From positions 2,586,501 to 2,650,500 of the forward strand of contig NZ_AP017372.2 of the NCBI RefSeq assembly GCF_002356555.2: DNA of 64,000 nt, written 5' to 3'. Below are positions 9,978-18,856 of the stretch, piece after piece (positions within the stretch are counted from its first letter, which is position 1; the number at the start of each line of letters is the position of its first letter). Origin of the DNA: Halorhodospira halochloris (GTDB lineage Bacteria > Pseudomonadota > Gammaproteobacteria > Nitrococcales > Halorhodospiraceae). The translations under genes were made by a program, and so were the position numbers. Under the pieces are notes generated by a model, which saw only the letters and a list, made by a program, of their open reading frames with translations, had not been told where the DNA came from and did no database searches.

Positions 9978-11585
9978 ATGCGCGTCAACGAGCCCGTCAC
10001 CCAGCGCCGGGTAGAGGTGGCCAAAGATGCCACAATACTTTCTACTACGGACCCCAAAGGCAAGATAACCTACGTTAACGAAGACTTTGAGCGCATCAGC
10101 GGCTACCACCGGGACGAACTAATTGGCCAGTCCCACAACCTGATCCGCCATCCAGACATGCCGCGTACGGCCTTCTACGAGATGTGGCAACGCCTCCAAT
10201 CAGGCCACTCGTGGATGGGGGTTGTGAAAAACCGCTGTAAAAACGGCGACCATTACTGGGTGCACGCCTACGCGACGCCAATCTTAGATGATCGAGGCCG
10301 AATTGTCGAAATCCAATCGGTACGTCAGGCGGTCCCCGATGAAGCTATAATTGAGCGGGCCGAAGCACTCTATGCCAAAGTGCGTGCGGCTGAACCAGAC
10401 AAGGGCGAACTGACCCCGGTGCCAAGAACCGGGGTTAAGCTCGGCATCCGAACCAAGGCCCTTGCTCTTATCAGCTTACCTGCCGTCACCGCTTTGCTGG
10501 TTACTATCCTTAGCCCGCCGATACTCGCACAGGCGGGCCTGCTCTTCCTTGCAGTTGTTGCTGCGATAGGCGGCTTTGTTTGGGTTTGGCAACCTATTGA
10601 ACAAATCTTTCGCCGTTCAACCAGTATGCTGCACGACCCGGTTGGCGAACTGGTCTATTACGGCGGTCAAGATGAGGCGGCGCGCATCAATCTTGCTTTG
10701 CTATATCTACAAACCAAGCAGGAAGCAGTACCCAAGCGTCTTGCCGGGGTCACCGATCATATCCAAAGTGTCGGCACACAGTCGAGCGAAGCCATAGCTG
10801 AGGCAAACGAGCGTTCCCGGCAGCAGACCGAGGAGACACAACAGGTTGCCACAGCCATGGAAGAGATGTCGCAAAGCGTCGAAGAGGTCGCCCGCAACGC
10901 CTCCATGGGGGCTGAAACGAGCCAACGCGCCCAAGAACAGACTGCGCGAGGCATGGAGGCCGTTCAACAAAGCGCCGATGCTGTACGCAACTTGGTAGAA
11001 AGGATACAAGGCTCCTCCGAGGTCACCAACCTAGTCGCATCTGAGACCGAGCGCATTGGCAAGGCCCTTGACCTTATCCAAGAGATTACCGAGCAGACCA
11101 ACCTGCTGGCCTTAAATGCTGCCATCGAGGCCGCCCGAGCCGGACACGTAGGCCGAGGCTTCTCGGTAGTTGCCGAGGAGGTGAGGGTACTTGCCGATCG
11201 CACCTCCGAGTCCACTAAAGAGATCAAATCTATTATTGACTCTCTCCAGGACGGGGCCACTCGAGCAGTGGCGACAATGAATGAGAGCCTTGAAAAGGCT
11301 GAGGAGACAGCCAACTTCGCTGATCAGGCCCGCCAGGTACTCGAGGATATCAATTCTGCAGTGGCTACCATGCAGCAAATGAGCGCTGAAATCGCCAGTG
11401 CTACAGAGGAGCAAAGCGCCACCGCCGATGAAGTTAACCGGAACATCAACAACATAGACCAAATGGCCCAAGAAGTTAGTCGGCGCACCGAGCAGGCAAG
11501 CTCACGCATGGGCGATCTTGCAGATGAGATAGATCAGGCATCACGCCTAGTCAAACGCTTTGCCAGACGCCAGCACAATCAGTAA
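9978..11585 (+). CDS. Aer-like PAS chemoreceptor (methyl-accepting family)
   Basis: This is a membrane chemoreceptor whose N-terminal PAS domain closely resembles that of E. coli Aer, the FAD-binding aerotaxis/energy sensor. Aer-like landmarks are [10 protein letters not shown] and [13 protein letters not shown] within residues 1-115. Residues about 150-195 form two adjacent hydrophobic segments with almost no periplasmic loop, as in Aer. The C-terminal half is a coiled-coil signalling domain with the hairpin tip [21 protein letters not shown] binding and a redox role are inferred from this similarity. No che gene is nearby. A GAGAGG ribosome binding site precedes the ATG. Confidence 0.9.
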   Translation: MRVNEPVTQRRVEVAKDATILSTTDPKGKITYVNEDFERISGYHRDELIGQSHNLIRHPDMPRTAFYEMWQRLQSGHSWMGVVKNRCKNGDHYWVHAYATPILDDRGRIVEIQSVRQAVPDEAIIERAEALYAKVRAAEPDKGELTPVPRTGVKLGIRTKALALISLPAVTALLVTILSPPILAQAGLLFLAVVAAIGGFVWVWQPIEQIFRRSTSMLHDPVGELVYYGGQDEAARINLALLYLQTKQEAVPKRLAGVTDHIQSVGTQSSEAIAEANERSRQQTEETQQVATAMEEMSQSVEEVARNASMGAETSQRAQEQTARGMEAVQQSADAVRNLVERIQGSSEVTNLVASETERIGKALDLIQEITEQTNLLALNAAIEAARAGHVGRGFSVVAEEVRVLADRTSESTKEIKSIIDSLQDGATRAVATMNESLEKAEETANFADQARQVLEDINSAVATMQQMSAEIASATEEQSATADEVNRNINNIDQMAQEVSRRTEQASSRMGDLADEIDQASRLVKRFARRQHNQ

Positions 11586-11610
11586 AGATGCCTAGAGGAT
11601 TTAGACTCAA

Positions 11611-12486
11611 ATGATCAGGAGCATGACTGCTTTCGCGAGACGTGAAGCGCAATGCGACTGGGAAGGCTGCGCAGCTAAGCTAATCTGGGAACTGCGCTCG
11701 GTGAACCACCGCTATCGCGAGATACAGCCGCGCCTGCCCGAAGAACTGCGCTCCCTAGATCCGGATGTTCGCGAGCATGCTGCGCAAGCCCTAGCGCGCG
11801 GTAAGCTAGAGGCTGTGCTCTACTGCAAAGGACTAAGTAGCAGCGAACTGGAAATAGATTGGCAAAGAGTGGCAAAGCTGGCGAGTGCATGTGATGAGTT
11901 ATTGGAGAAATTTAGTAACTCAGCCTCCCCGGCGCCAGTTACTGAGTTCCTGCGCCTACCTGGGGTACTCAATGAACCGACAGGGGAACTGCAACCGATT
12001 AAGACGGCAGCCTTAGCGCTCTTCGATGATGCCTTGGCTGAACTTGTAGAGACCCGCAGCCGCGAGGGCAGCAAACTTGCCAATCTCATCCAACAGCGCC
12101 TTGAAGCAACCCGCGCAGCGGTAGAGGGGTTACATGAGCGGCGCTCAGCTGCCAACCAGCAAATAAGGGAAAGGCTTGAGGCGCGGATAGCCAACCTCTC
12201 CCAGCCTGCCGACCCAGGGCGGCTTGAGCAAGAGCTGGTTTATATAGCGCAACGTTTTGACATAGATGAAGAATTAGACCGCATTCAAGCCCACCTTGAT
12301 GAGGTAGAACGACTGCTAGACAGCCAGGACGCAGTAGGCAGAAGGCTTGATTTCCTCATGCAGGAACTTAACCGCGAGGCCAACACCATAGCTTCCAAGG
12401 CTGCAGACTCTACAACCAGCAACACAGCGGTCGATCTCAAGGTCTGGGTAGAACAGATGAGGGAGCAGGTACAGAATGTCGAGTGA
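11611..12486 (+). CDS. yicC: YicC-family endoribonuclease
   Basis: YicC proteins are conserved bacterial endoribonucleases related to stress and stationary phase. The 291-residue protein has the N-terminal family start MIRSMTAFARRE and RSVNHRYREI. The C-terminal domain contains REGSKLANLI, AQRFDIDEELDRI and RRLDFLMQELNREANTI. It overlaps gmk by 11 bp; the yicC-gmk pair is widespread in proteobacteria. Confidence 0.95.
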   Translation: MIRSMTAFARREAQCDWEGCAAKLIWELRSVNHRYREIQPRLPEELRSLDPDVREHAAQALARGKLEAVLYCKGLSSSELEIDWQRVAKLASACDELLEKFSNSASPAPVTEFLRLPGVLNEPTGELQPIKTAALALFDDALAELVETRSREGSKLANLIQQRLEATRAAVEGLHERRSAANQQIRERLEARIANLSQPADPGRLEQELVYIAQRFDIDEELDRIQAHLDEVERLLDSQDAVGRRLDFLMQELNREANTIASKAADSTTSNTAVDLKVWVEQMREQVQNVE

Positions 12487-13090
12487 CGGAGCTTATGGGC
12501 GGCTATTCATCATTTCCGCCCCATCAGGGGCTGGCAAGACCAGCTTGGTTAACAAGCTCATTGCAGAGATGCCGGGGATCGAGCTATCGGTATCTCACAC
12601 CACCCGCCCCCAACGCCCTGGCGAAAAGGCAGGCATCCATTACCATTTTGTATCCACAGAAGACTTTCAAGGGATGATTGATGAGGGGCTTTTTCTCGAA
12701 CATGCTCGCGTGTTTGACAATTTTTACGGCACATCCCGAACAGCAGTACTCGAGCGCTTGGCAGCCGGCATAGACGTCATACTCGAAATAGACTGGCAAG
12801 GCGCACAGCAAGTCCGCGCCCAACTCCCTGACTGCCTGTCAATATTCATTGTTCCACCATCACGCAGCGAACTGCAGCGCCGACTAAGCGCACGAGGGCA
12901 AGACAGCGCCGAAGTTATCGCAAGACGCATGCGCGATGCAGATGCTGAGATCTCCCACTATCATGAGTACGACTTTGTGCTAATAAATGATGACTTCGCT
13001 CAGGCACTCGGTAGGTTGCGTTGCATCATTACAGCCGAGCGGCAAAGGACGGAACGCCAAGCCGAATATGTAGAGAGACTGCTTGGCTAA
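12476..13090 (+). CDS. gmk: guanylate kinase
   Basis: Gmk phosphorylates GMP to GDP and is essential for guanine nucleotide and ppGpp supply. The 204-residue protein contains the P-loop SAPSGAGKTSL and the GMP-binding segments SVSHTTRPQRPGE and HYHFVS. The lid-side Arg motif RMRDADAEISHY is also present. Length and order are standard. The ATG lies inside the last codons of yicC. It converges on the NYN gene with only 10 bp between stops. Confidence 0.97.
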   Translation: MSSDGAYGRLFIISAPSGAGKTSLVNKLIAEMPGIELSVSHTTRPQRPGEKAGIHYHFVSTEDFQGMIDEGLFLEHARVFDNFYGTSRTAVLERLAAGIDVILEIDWQGAQQVRAQLPDCLSIFIVPPSRSELQRRLSARGQDSAEVIARRMRDADAEISHYHEYDFVLINDDFAQALGRLRCIITAERQRTERQAEYVERLLG

Positions 13091-13100
13091 GCGGGCACTG

Positions 13101-13937
13101 TTAGACGCGCTGGATCTGCACTGCCTGCATTGAGCCTTCCTTGACCTGCGACTCGACCAGGTCAAACTCGAGGATTATCTCATGGCTAGGCAGGTCAGAA
13201 GCCCGGACATCTTCAGGCAGATCACTGTCGTGAAAAAATGCTGAGGCGTAAGGGGACTCAGGGTCACGGGTATCGGTTATCCACAGATTATCCGAGGAGA
13301 TCTCATGTACACCACGCAGGTAGCGAATAAATCCGTAGCTACCTTCCTGCGCGTGATAGTAGCAAATCCCTCTGACCCGCGACCCCGGCTCACCCCAAGG
13401 TGGACGACCATTGTTAGCCCGCCGGATAGGCTGCAGGCCGGGGATTAGGTAGCCACAGATATAGTCGTCAGCTACCCGTTTAAGGTCGCTTGAGACGTTC
13501 TCAAAAGCAACCACCTCTACCCTGCAACCTTGATCTTGCAGTGCACTGACCACCTGAACAAAATCACCATCGCCAGTGGCCAGAACAACGCGGGATAGAT
13601 GCCTCGACTGGGTAAGGGCGTCTACAGCCATCTCCAGATCAGCGTTCGCCTTCGCGTAATGGCGTCCCTCATCATCTGTATACCAGCGAAAGTGCTTGAC
13701 GATAACCTTATAGCCAAGATCGCGCAGAGAAGCGAAGAAATTACTTACCTTTTGCTGATATGAGTAATCACGGGCAGCGCGGGCATCATCGTAGACGGCG
13801 TAAACGTTGAGCCGCAACGCCTCGCCCCCGCTACGGCAAGCGAGCCGCCGGAGCACATCGTATTGCATACCAAAGCCACCATTGGCCTGGATATTGGCAG
13901 CATCCACATATAATCCTACCGCTCCCGGCGCGACCAA
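13101..13937 (-). CDS. NYN-domain (LabA/DUF88-type) protein with C-terminal cold-shock-like domain
   Basis: Residues 1-165 form a NYN (PIN-like) nuclease domain of the LabA/DUF88 type. The opening GLYVDAANI carries Asp12; further conserved acidic positions are Asp100 and Asp123/125 in the ATGDGDF motif, consistent with a metal-dependent RNase. Residues about 187-278 resemble a cold-shock domain. GSYGFIRY matches RNP1, AFFHDSDL matches RNP2, and the end resembles the usual closing strand (EGSMQAVQIQRV). The likely start is TTG at 13937, preceded by AAGGAG at a 6-nt spacing. An RNA target is inferred, not shown. Confidence 0.8.
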   Translation of the reverse strand: MVAPGAVGLYVDAANIQANGGFGMQYDVLRRLACRSGGEALRLNVYAVYDDARAARDYSYQQKVSNFFASLRDLGYKVIVKHFRWYTDDEGRHYAKANADLEMAVDALTQSRHLSRVVLATGDGDFVQVVSALQDQGCRVEVVAFENVSSDLKRVADDYICGYLIPGLQPIRRANNGRPPWGEPGSRVRGICYYHAQEGSYGFIRYLRGVHEISSDNLWITDTRDPESPYASAFFHDSDLPEDVRASDLPSHEIILEFDLVESQVKEGSMQAVQIQRV

Positions 13938-13965
13938 TTGATTCTCCTTAATCGACGGTTAATTC

Positions 13966-14409
13966 TTACTGCCCATGATCGCGCAAACGTACCACAATAT
14001 CGACCCCGCTGATATCTTTGCCGGGAGGCAACTCCATAGCGCCGCATAACTGCTGCTCGTCGACATCCAACTCTAGGTCGCTTATCTCTCCCGTAAGCTC
14101 ATCGTAGGCATGGTGGTGGGGCTCGGGATTGGTATCGAAATAAGACTTACCCGAATCGATCACCAACTCACGCAACAGCCCCGCATCCTTAAACTGATTC
14201 AGAGTATTGTATACCGTCGCCAGTGAGACCTTAATACCATTGGCACTGGCTTCCTCGTAAAGTGACTCAGCCGTAACGTGGCGCCCGTTACCCTTAAACA
14301 GCAGAGATGCCAGGGCTAGTCTTTGCTGGGTCGGGCGCAAGCCGACAGAGCGCAGCATAGAGGTGGTAGCGGCATGGCTTGAGGGTTCTGATGGTGACTT
14401 CTGACTCAT
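13966..14409 (-). CDS. Fur-superfamily transcriptional regulator, Irr-like
   Basis: This is a Fur/PerR/Irr-type winged-helix repressor. The DNA-binding half contains GLRPTQQRLALASLLF and SLATVYNTLNQF. The metal-binding centre has PEPHHHAYDELTGE, close to the HHH pattern of Irr. No CxxC pair is present, so the structural zinc site of Fur/Zur is missing, again as in Irr. An ATG at 14451 is possible, but AGGAG sits 6 nt before the ATG at 14409, so the 147-residue form is preferred. An iron, heme or peroxide signal cannot be decided from sequence. Confidence 0.88.
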   Translation of the reverse strand: MSQKSPSEPSSHAATTSMLRSVGLRPTQQRLALASLLFKGNGRHVTAESLYEEASANGIKVSLATVYNTLNQFKDAGLLRELVIDSGKSYFDTNPEPHHHAYDELTGEISDLELDVDEQQLCGAMELPPGKDISGVDIVVRLRDHGQ

Positions 14410-14547
14410 TTTAGACTCCTGCTCGGTTGCCGCAGCAATGAAGATTGGCATGAAACTTAGTATTATCCTAGAAAAAAAACCCAGCTAAGTAAACGCAAAA
14501 GCGTATACCCGGTTCCCAAACAGGGCCAAAAACGGGAAACTGGTAGC

Positions 14548-15969
14548 ATGGAAGACGCTACAACCCTGATAGTCGCAGTAACCAGCGCAGTCGCAGCGGC
14601 AGCCGGGCCTATTGCCGCAGGCCATGCCCTATTAACCAAGCGCGAACCACAGGTTGCCGGGGCCTGGATCGCCGTTTGTCTCGTTTTTCCCCTAGCTGGG
14701 GCTGTCATCTACTACGTCTTCGGCATCAATCGGGTCCGCACCCGTGCCCGCAAACTTGTTGCTGAAGAACGGATCCCGCCCAGCGCCGGTCCATCCACCG
14801 AACTGCACAGCCCAACCATAAGCCCTGAATACGCTGAGCAGGTCCGTATCTCCGACGCAGTTACAGGGCGAAAGCTAGAGACCGGCAACCGCCTGCAGGT
14901 GCTGCACAATGGCGAGCAGGCTTATCCAGCCATGCTCAATGCGATCGATGCCGCCGAGCGGACCGTCTTTTTAAGCTCTTATATCTTTGAAAACAACGCC
15001 AGCGGTCGCCAGTTCATCAGAGCTCTCGCCGCTGCTTACAAACGCGGTGTTGACGTCCGCGTTCTCATCGATGGGGTTGGCGAGCTCTACTCCTGGCCGC
15101 GAGCAAGCACCTTGCTGAAACGCTCACAAGTCCCGGTTGCCCGCTTTCTGCCGCCGCGGATAATACCGCCGCAACTGTCCATAAATCTGCGCAATCACCG
15201 CAAAATGCTCATCATCGATGGCCGTCTTGCCTTTACAGGGGGAATGAACATCGGTGATCGCCATCTCGTCCAAAGCCAACGCCAACATCGCGTAGCCGAC
15301 ATGCACTTCTCTTTCGATGGCCCGGTAGCCCGCCAAATTGAGGAGGTTTTCCTGGAGGACTGGGAGTTTACTACTGGCATAAGTGATTACCCACCTTCGC
15401 ACGCCCTGCGCCACACCGATGGCGCACTCTGCAGGGTTATCTCCGACGGACCTAACGAGGATCTGGATCGGCTGGTCATGACACTAATCGGCGCCCTTTC
15501 CGCTGCACGCGAGGAAGTATGGTTGGTGTCACCCTATTTTCTGCCCATGCGCTCTCTGGTTACCGCCCTCGAGGCGGCAGCGCTACGCGGCGTCACGGTT
15601 CGCGTACTCCTGCCTGAACAGAACAACCTGCCCTTCGTCCACTGGGCTACGCGCCACATGCTGGGCGAACTGATCCATTGGGGGGTCAAGGTATACTATC
15701 AACCTCCGCCGTTTGCCCACACTAAGCTCTTTGTCGTCGATCGGCGTTACGCTCAGGTAGGTTCAGCCAACTTGGATCCGCGCAGCCTGCGCCTGAATTT
15801 CGAGCTCAATGCCGAGATCTACAACCGCCCGTTAGCCCAGCAATTGGCTGCTGATTGCGAGAGAATATGCGCCCGCTCGAGGAGCATAACTGAGGCAGAA
15901 CTTAATCAGCGTAGAGCGCTAGAGAGGGTAAGAGATGCTATCTTCTGGCTCACCTCGCCATACTTGTAA
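14548..15969 (+). CDS. cls: cardiolipin synthase (phospholipase D family)
   Basis: This enzyme condenses phosphatidylglycerol (or PG with PE) into cardiolipin in the inner membrane. Two N-terminal membrane segments (residues about 5-25 and 38-58) are followed by two phospholipase D domains. Each has an HxKxxxxD motif: NHRKMLIIDG with FTGGMN, and HTKLFVVDRRYAQVGSANLD. The 473-residue length is typical of ClsA-type enzymes. The stop codon overlaps an ATG of the next frame, but the downstream gene probably starts 45 bp later. Confidence 0.94.
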   Translation: MEDATTLIVAVTSAVAAAAGPIAAGHALLTKREPQVAGAWIAVCLVFPLAGAVIYYVFGINRVRTRARKLVAEERIPPSAGPSTELHSPTISPEYAEQVRISDAVTGRKLETGNRLQVLHNGEQAYPAMLNAIDAAERTVFLSSYIFENNASGRQFIRALAAAYKRGVDVRVLIDGVGELYSWPRASTLLKRSQVPVARFLPPRIIPPQLSINLRNHRKMLIIDGRLAFTGGMNIGDRHLVQSQRQHRVADMHFSFDGPVARQIEEVFLEDWEFTTGISDYPPSHALRHTDGALCRVISDGPNEDLDRLVMTLIGALSAAREEVWLVSPYFLPMRSLVTALEAAALRGVTVRVLLPEQNNLPFVHWATRHMLGELIHWGVKVYYQPPPFAHTKLFVVDRRYAQVGSANLDPRSLRLNFELNAEIYNRPLAQQLAADCERICARSRSITEAELNQRRALERVRDAIFWLTSPYL

Positions 15970-16013
15970 TGCTCGCTGCTGCTTGTCACCCCAGTACCAC
16001 CGAGAATCCGCCA

Positions 16014-17429
16014 ATGCTTATTGATGAGTTACGCCGCAAACTTGACCCAACTGCGGTCATCACCGACCCCCACCGCCTAGCACCATACATGCAAGAGCGT
16101 CGCGGTCTCTACCCAGGCAAGGGTCAAGTCGTGGTAAGGCCCGCAAACGTACGCGACATAACTCAAGCAATAGAAATCTGCCATAGGCATGGGGCCAGCA
16201 TAGTCCCCCAGGCTGGCAATACCGGCACAGTAGGAGGAGGCTCGCCGCGCTCGGCAACGGAGGTAGTGCTTAGCGTAGAAAGACTCGAGGCCATTCGTGA
16301 GATCGACCCGGATGACGGGACGATAACCGTTGAATCGGGCTGCACACTCGCTTCTATCCAACGTGCAGCCTATTCCGCGGGCCGCCTTTTCCCGCTGAGC
16401 CTCCCCTCGCAAGAGCAATGCCGGGTCGGCGGTAACCTAGCCACCAATGCCGGTGGCCTCAATGTGCTTCGCTACGGCACCACCCGCGAGCTGACTCTTG
16501 GTATCGAGGTTGTCCTCGCCGACGGCCGTATCTGGAGCAACCTTACTGGTCTACGCAAAGATAATAGCGCCTACGATCTTAAGGATTTGTTTATCGGCAG
16601 TGAGGGCACTCTCGGTGTAATAACTGCAGCCAAGCTTCGCCTGTTCCCATTGCCGCGTTGCCGGCGGGTCACCCTGCTCAGCTTACCCAGCGTGGATGCG
16701 GCTTTGCCTTTACTACGTCAACTCCAGGCAGAGAGCGGCGATGCTGTTGTAGCTGCCGAGCTGATAAGCTCCACAGCAATGGCCATGGGCCAATTGCTTG
16801 AGGGTACGCCGGCGAACCCCCTCGCAGAAGCAGACTGGTATTTGCTGCTAGAGCTTGCTTCACCTGATCCGCGCGCCGATCTAGACACCTGCTTGAGTAG
16901 CATCCTTGAGCCGGCAATGAATGACGGGTCCGTCAGTGATGCAGCCATATCCAGTAGTGAATCGAGTGCTGAGCGCTTATGGCTACTCCGCACAGCAATA
17001 CCCGATGGCCAAAAACATGCCGGGGCCAGCATCAAGCATGACATATCCGTCCGTCCTGGCGAGCTGAGCAAATTTTTGCCAAAAGCCTTAGCTGCCATAA
17101 CTGAGTACGACAAGGACATTCGCCCGTGCGTGTTCGGCCACGTCGGTGATGGCAATCTGCACTTCAATTTAACTCAACCAGCACAGGGTTCTGCTGATGA
17201 TTTCCTAGCTCGGCGCGCAGAAATCAACCGAATCGTTCATGATATAGTGGCCAAACACCATGGCTCCATTGCTGCCGAGCACGGCGTCGGCCAATTGCGA
17301 CTCAGTGAGTTATCGCGCTGTGCTGATCCACTCAGCCTTGAACTGATGGGCAGAATTAAGGACGCCCTTGATCCTAATGGAATATTCAACCGCGGCAAGA
17401 AAATACCTTGGACAAGATTTGCTCAATAA
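16014..17429 (+). CDS. FAD-linked 2-hydroxyacid oxidase/dehydrogenase (GlcD / D-2-hydroxyglutarate dehydrogenase type)
   Basis: This is a flavoprotein of the vanillyl-alcohol-oxidase fold that oxidises a D-2-hydroxyacid. The FAD-binding segment PQAGNTGTVGGGSP is followed by CRVGGNLATNAGG and FIGSEGTLGVI. The C-terminal FAD-oxidase domain has FGHVGDGNLHFN and AAEHGVGQLR, with the metal-binding His residues of this family. The pattern is nearest to D-2-hydroxyglutarate or glycolate/D-lactate dehydrogenases; the substrate is undecided. An ATG at 15969 overlaps the cls stop but adds residues unlike the family, so the ATG at 16014 is preferred. Confidence 0.87.
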   Translation: MLIDELRRKLDPTAVITDPHRLAPYMQERRGLYPGKGQVVVRPANVRDITQAIEICHRHGASIVPQAGNTGTVGGGSPRSATEVVLSVERLEAIREIDPDDGTITVESGCTLASIQRAAYSAGRLFPLSLPSQEQCRVGGNLATNAGGLNVLRYGTTRELTLGIEVVLADGRIWSNLTGLRKDNSAYDLKDLFIGSEGTLGVITAAKLRLFPLPRCRRVTLLSLPSVDAALPLLRQLQAESGDAVVAAELISSTAMAMGQLLEGTPANPLAEADWYLLLELASPDPRADLDTCLSSILEPAMNDGSVSDAAISSSESSAERLWLLRTAIPDGQKHAGASIKHDISVRPGELSKFLPKALAAITEYDKDIRPCVFGHVGDGNLHFNLTQPAQGSADDFLARRAEINRIVHDIVAKHHGSIAAEHGVGQLRLSELSRCADPLSLELMGRIKDALDPNGIFNRGKKIPWTRFAQ

Positions 17430-17464
17430 CGCCCGCAGTGAGTCATAGCAAACGTGTTAAAGCA

Positions 17465-18418
17465 ATGACAAGACTTTTCCTGTTAGCCCTTCTAGCCTGC
17501 ATTGTTGCCGTGGCTGGCTGCGCCAGCTCTCCCGAGGCTAACAACCCCAACGATACGCAGGACGAGAAGCAGAATGACGATTGGAACGACGATTGGGGTG
17601 ACGATGATGACTGGAATGACGACTGGGATGAAGATGGCTGGGATGAGGGCACCTCTGATCCGTTAGAGCGCTATAACCGGTGGGTTCATAGCTTTAACAT
17701 GACGGCCGATGAATACCTCATCCGCCCCGTGGCCGTCACTTATAAAGAGCAAGTCCCTGATGGCATCCGCAACCCCATAGGTAACTTTTTCCGCAACCTC
17801 CTCGAGCCCTTTTACGCCCTCAACCACTACCTCCAAGGCGATGGCGAACAGGGCGCGCGTAGCATAAATCGTTTCTTCGTTAATTCCACGGTCGGAGTAC
17901 TCGGCCTATTTGATGTGGCCGGTTCCGCCGGATTGGAGCGAGAGAGAACTGACCTAGGCTTGACCCTGGGTCACTGGGGGACGCCGGAAGGCCCCTATAT
18001 AGTGCTCCCCTTCTTAGGGCCCAGCACTTTACGCGACAGCTCTGGGCTTGCCCTCCAATACCTTACCCGTGACTACCACAGCGTCTACTTTTGGGCAGAT
18101 GTTGACCACCACCAGCGCTACTTGGCAACTGGACTATACGGTCTTGACCTGCGCGCTGGCCTGCTCTCGTTAGACGAAATGATGGAACGCACCGGCGCAG
18201 ATCCATATATCTTTATGCGTGAATCCTACCTCCAGAACCGCCGCGAGCAGCTCGGCGAAGACGACTGGGATGATTGGGATGATGATTGGGATGACGACGA
18301 CTGGGATAACGGGGATGATGATTGGGACGACGAGGATTGGGATAACGGGGATGATGACTGGGACGACGAGGATTGGGATAACGGGGATGATGACTGGAAC
18401 GAGGATGATTGGGGCTGA
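17465..18418 (+). CDS. mlaA: MlaA (VacJ) outer-membrane lipoprotein with Asp/Trp-rich repeats
   Basis: MlaA is the outer-membrane component of the Mla system, which removes misplaced phospholipids from the outer leaflet. The start at 17465 gives a lipoprotein signal ending in the lipobox VAGC. The MlaA core runs from DPLERYNRWVHSFN to the region around ADPYIFMRESYLQ. Unusually, it is flanked by two Asp/Trp-rich low-complexity stretches. A linker of about 30 residues follows the lipid anchor, and a tail of about 50 residues has a 12-residue period (DWDNGDDDWDDE). No other mla genes are adjacent. Confidence 0.92.
   Translation: MTRLFLLALLACIVAVAGCASSPEANNPNDTQDEKQNDDWNDDWGDDDDWNDDWDEDGWDEGTSDPLERYNRWVHSFNMTADEYLIRPVAVTYKEQVPDGIRNPIGNFFRNLLEPFYALNHYLQGDGEQGARSINRFFVNSTVGVLGLFDVAGSAGLERERTDLGLTLGHWGTPEGPYIVLPFLGPSTLRDSSGLALQYLTRDYHSVYFWADVDHHQRYLATGLYGLDLRAGLLSLDEMMERTGADPYIFMRESYLQNRREQLGEDDWDDWDDDWDDDDWDNGDDDWDDEDWDNGDDDWDDEDWDNGDDDWNEDDWG
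18299..18406 (+). repeat. 36-bp tandem repeat in the 3' end of mlaA
   Basis: Three head-to-tail copies of a 36-bp unit (18299-18334, 18335-18370, 18371-18406) encode a 12-residue Asp/Trp/Gly/Asn period. The first two copies are nearly identical and the third diverges at its end. Similar Asp/Trp codon runs lie just before (18260-18298) and in the linker at 17575-17650. The phase is a multiple of three, so copy number can change without frameshift. Confidence 0.9.
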
Positions 18419-18420
18419 GG

Positions 18421-18470
18421 TGAAACTCTAAAACTCCCCCGGAGCCACTCAACTGCCCCGTCGTGGAGTC
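18421..18470 (+). repeat. half copy of the dispersed hairpin element (copy E)
   Basis: The segment directly after the mlaA stop matches one arm of the dispersed inverted-repeat element (AACTCTAAAACT, then CAACTGCCCCGTCGTGGAG). It resembles the arm of copy C at 40.4 kb most closely. The opposite arm and the core are not recognisable downstream, so this is a degenerate half copy. Confidence 0.6.
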
Positions 18471-18562
18471 GTGATGGTCTGGCGATGCATCGGGTCAAGC
18501 TAGTTGCTCATGCCGTGGAGGCAGATGAAGTTGGTTCTAGCCTTAGGAACTTTATTGTGTCA

Positions 18563-18838
18563 CTAAAAGAAATACCCCAAGGCCGTACCCACCGACAAAC
18601 CCCAAATCTCGCTCCGTTTTTCACCCCTCTCCCAATAGAGGTAGTTGATTTCCCAGAACACCTTTCTGCCGAAGCGAATCCAGGTATTGCGATAGGTAGT
18701 ATCAGGATCCACTACAGGGAGGAATCCTCCATAGGTCAAACTATAGCCTTCCAGCCCAAAAGGATGATCGTAGACGACTTCGAGCCCCTGCGGATAGACC
18801 GTTTCGTTGATAGTATCGTGATCGCGGAACAGCCCGTG
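18563..18838 (-). pseudogene. 5'-truncated remnant encoding a beta-barrel-like C terminus
   Basis: An open stretch of 91 codons without a start codon ends at TAG 18563-18565. The peptide alternates aromatic and polar residues (for example YGGFLPVVD, RFGRKVFWEINYLYWE) and ends in GTALGYFF. This resembles the last strands of an outer-membrane beta-barrel with a terminal Phe. Its 5' end stops within 20 bp of the GC-rich anti-sigma gene, so the original gene appears to have been cut by the island junction. The family is not recognised. Confidence 0.5.
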
Positions 18839-18856
18839 TCAGCACTTGAGCCCCCG

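Noticed and set aside
18299-18406. Regular 36-bp repeats considered as a CRISPR array
   Set aside because: Repeats are contiguous without spacers and lie in frame within mlaA.
18462-18478. 9-bp match GTGGAGTCG shared with the 3' part of tRNA-Met, as a possible att site for the island
   Set aside because: Too short, and the left copy is explained by the hairpin-element arm; no integrase is present.
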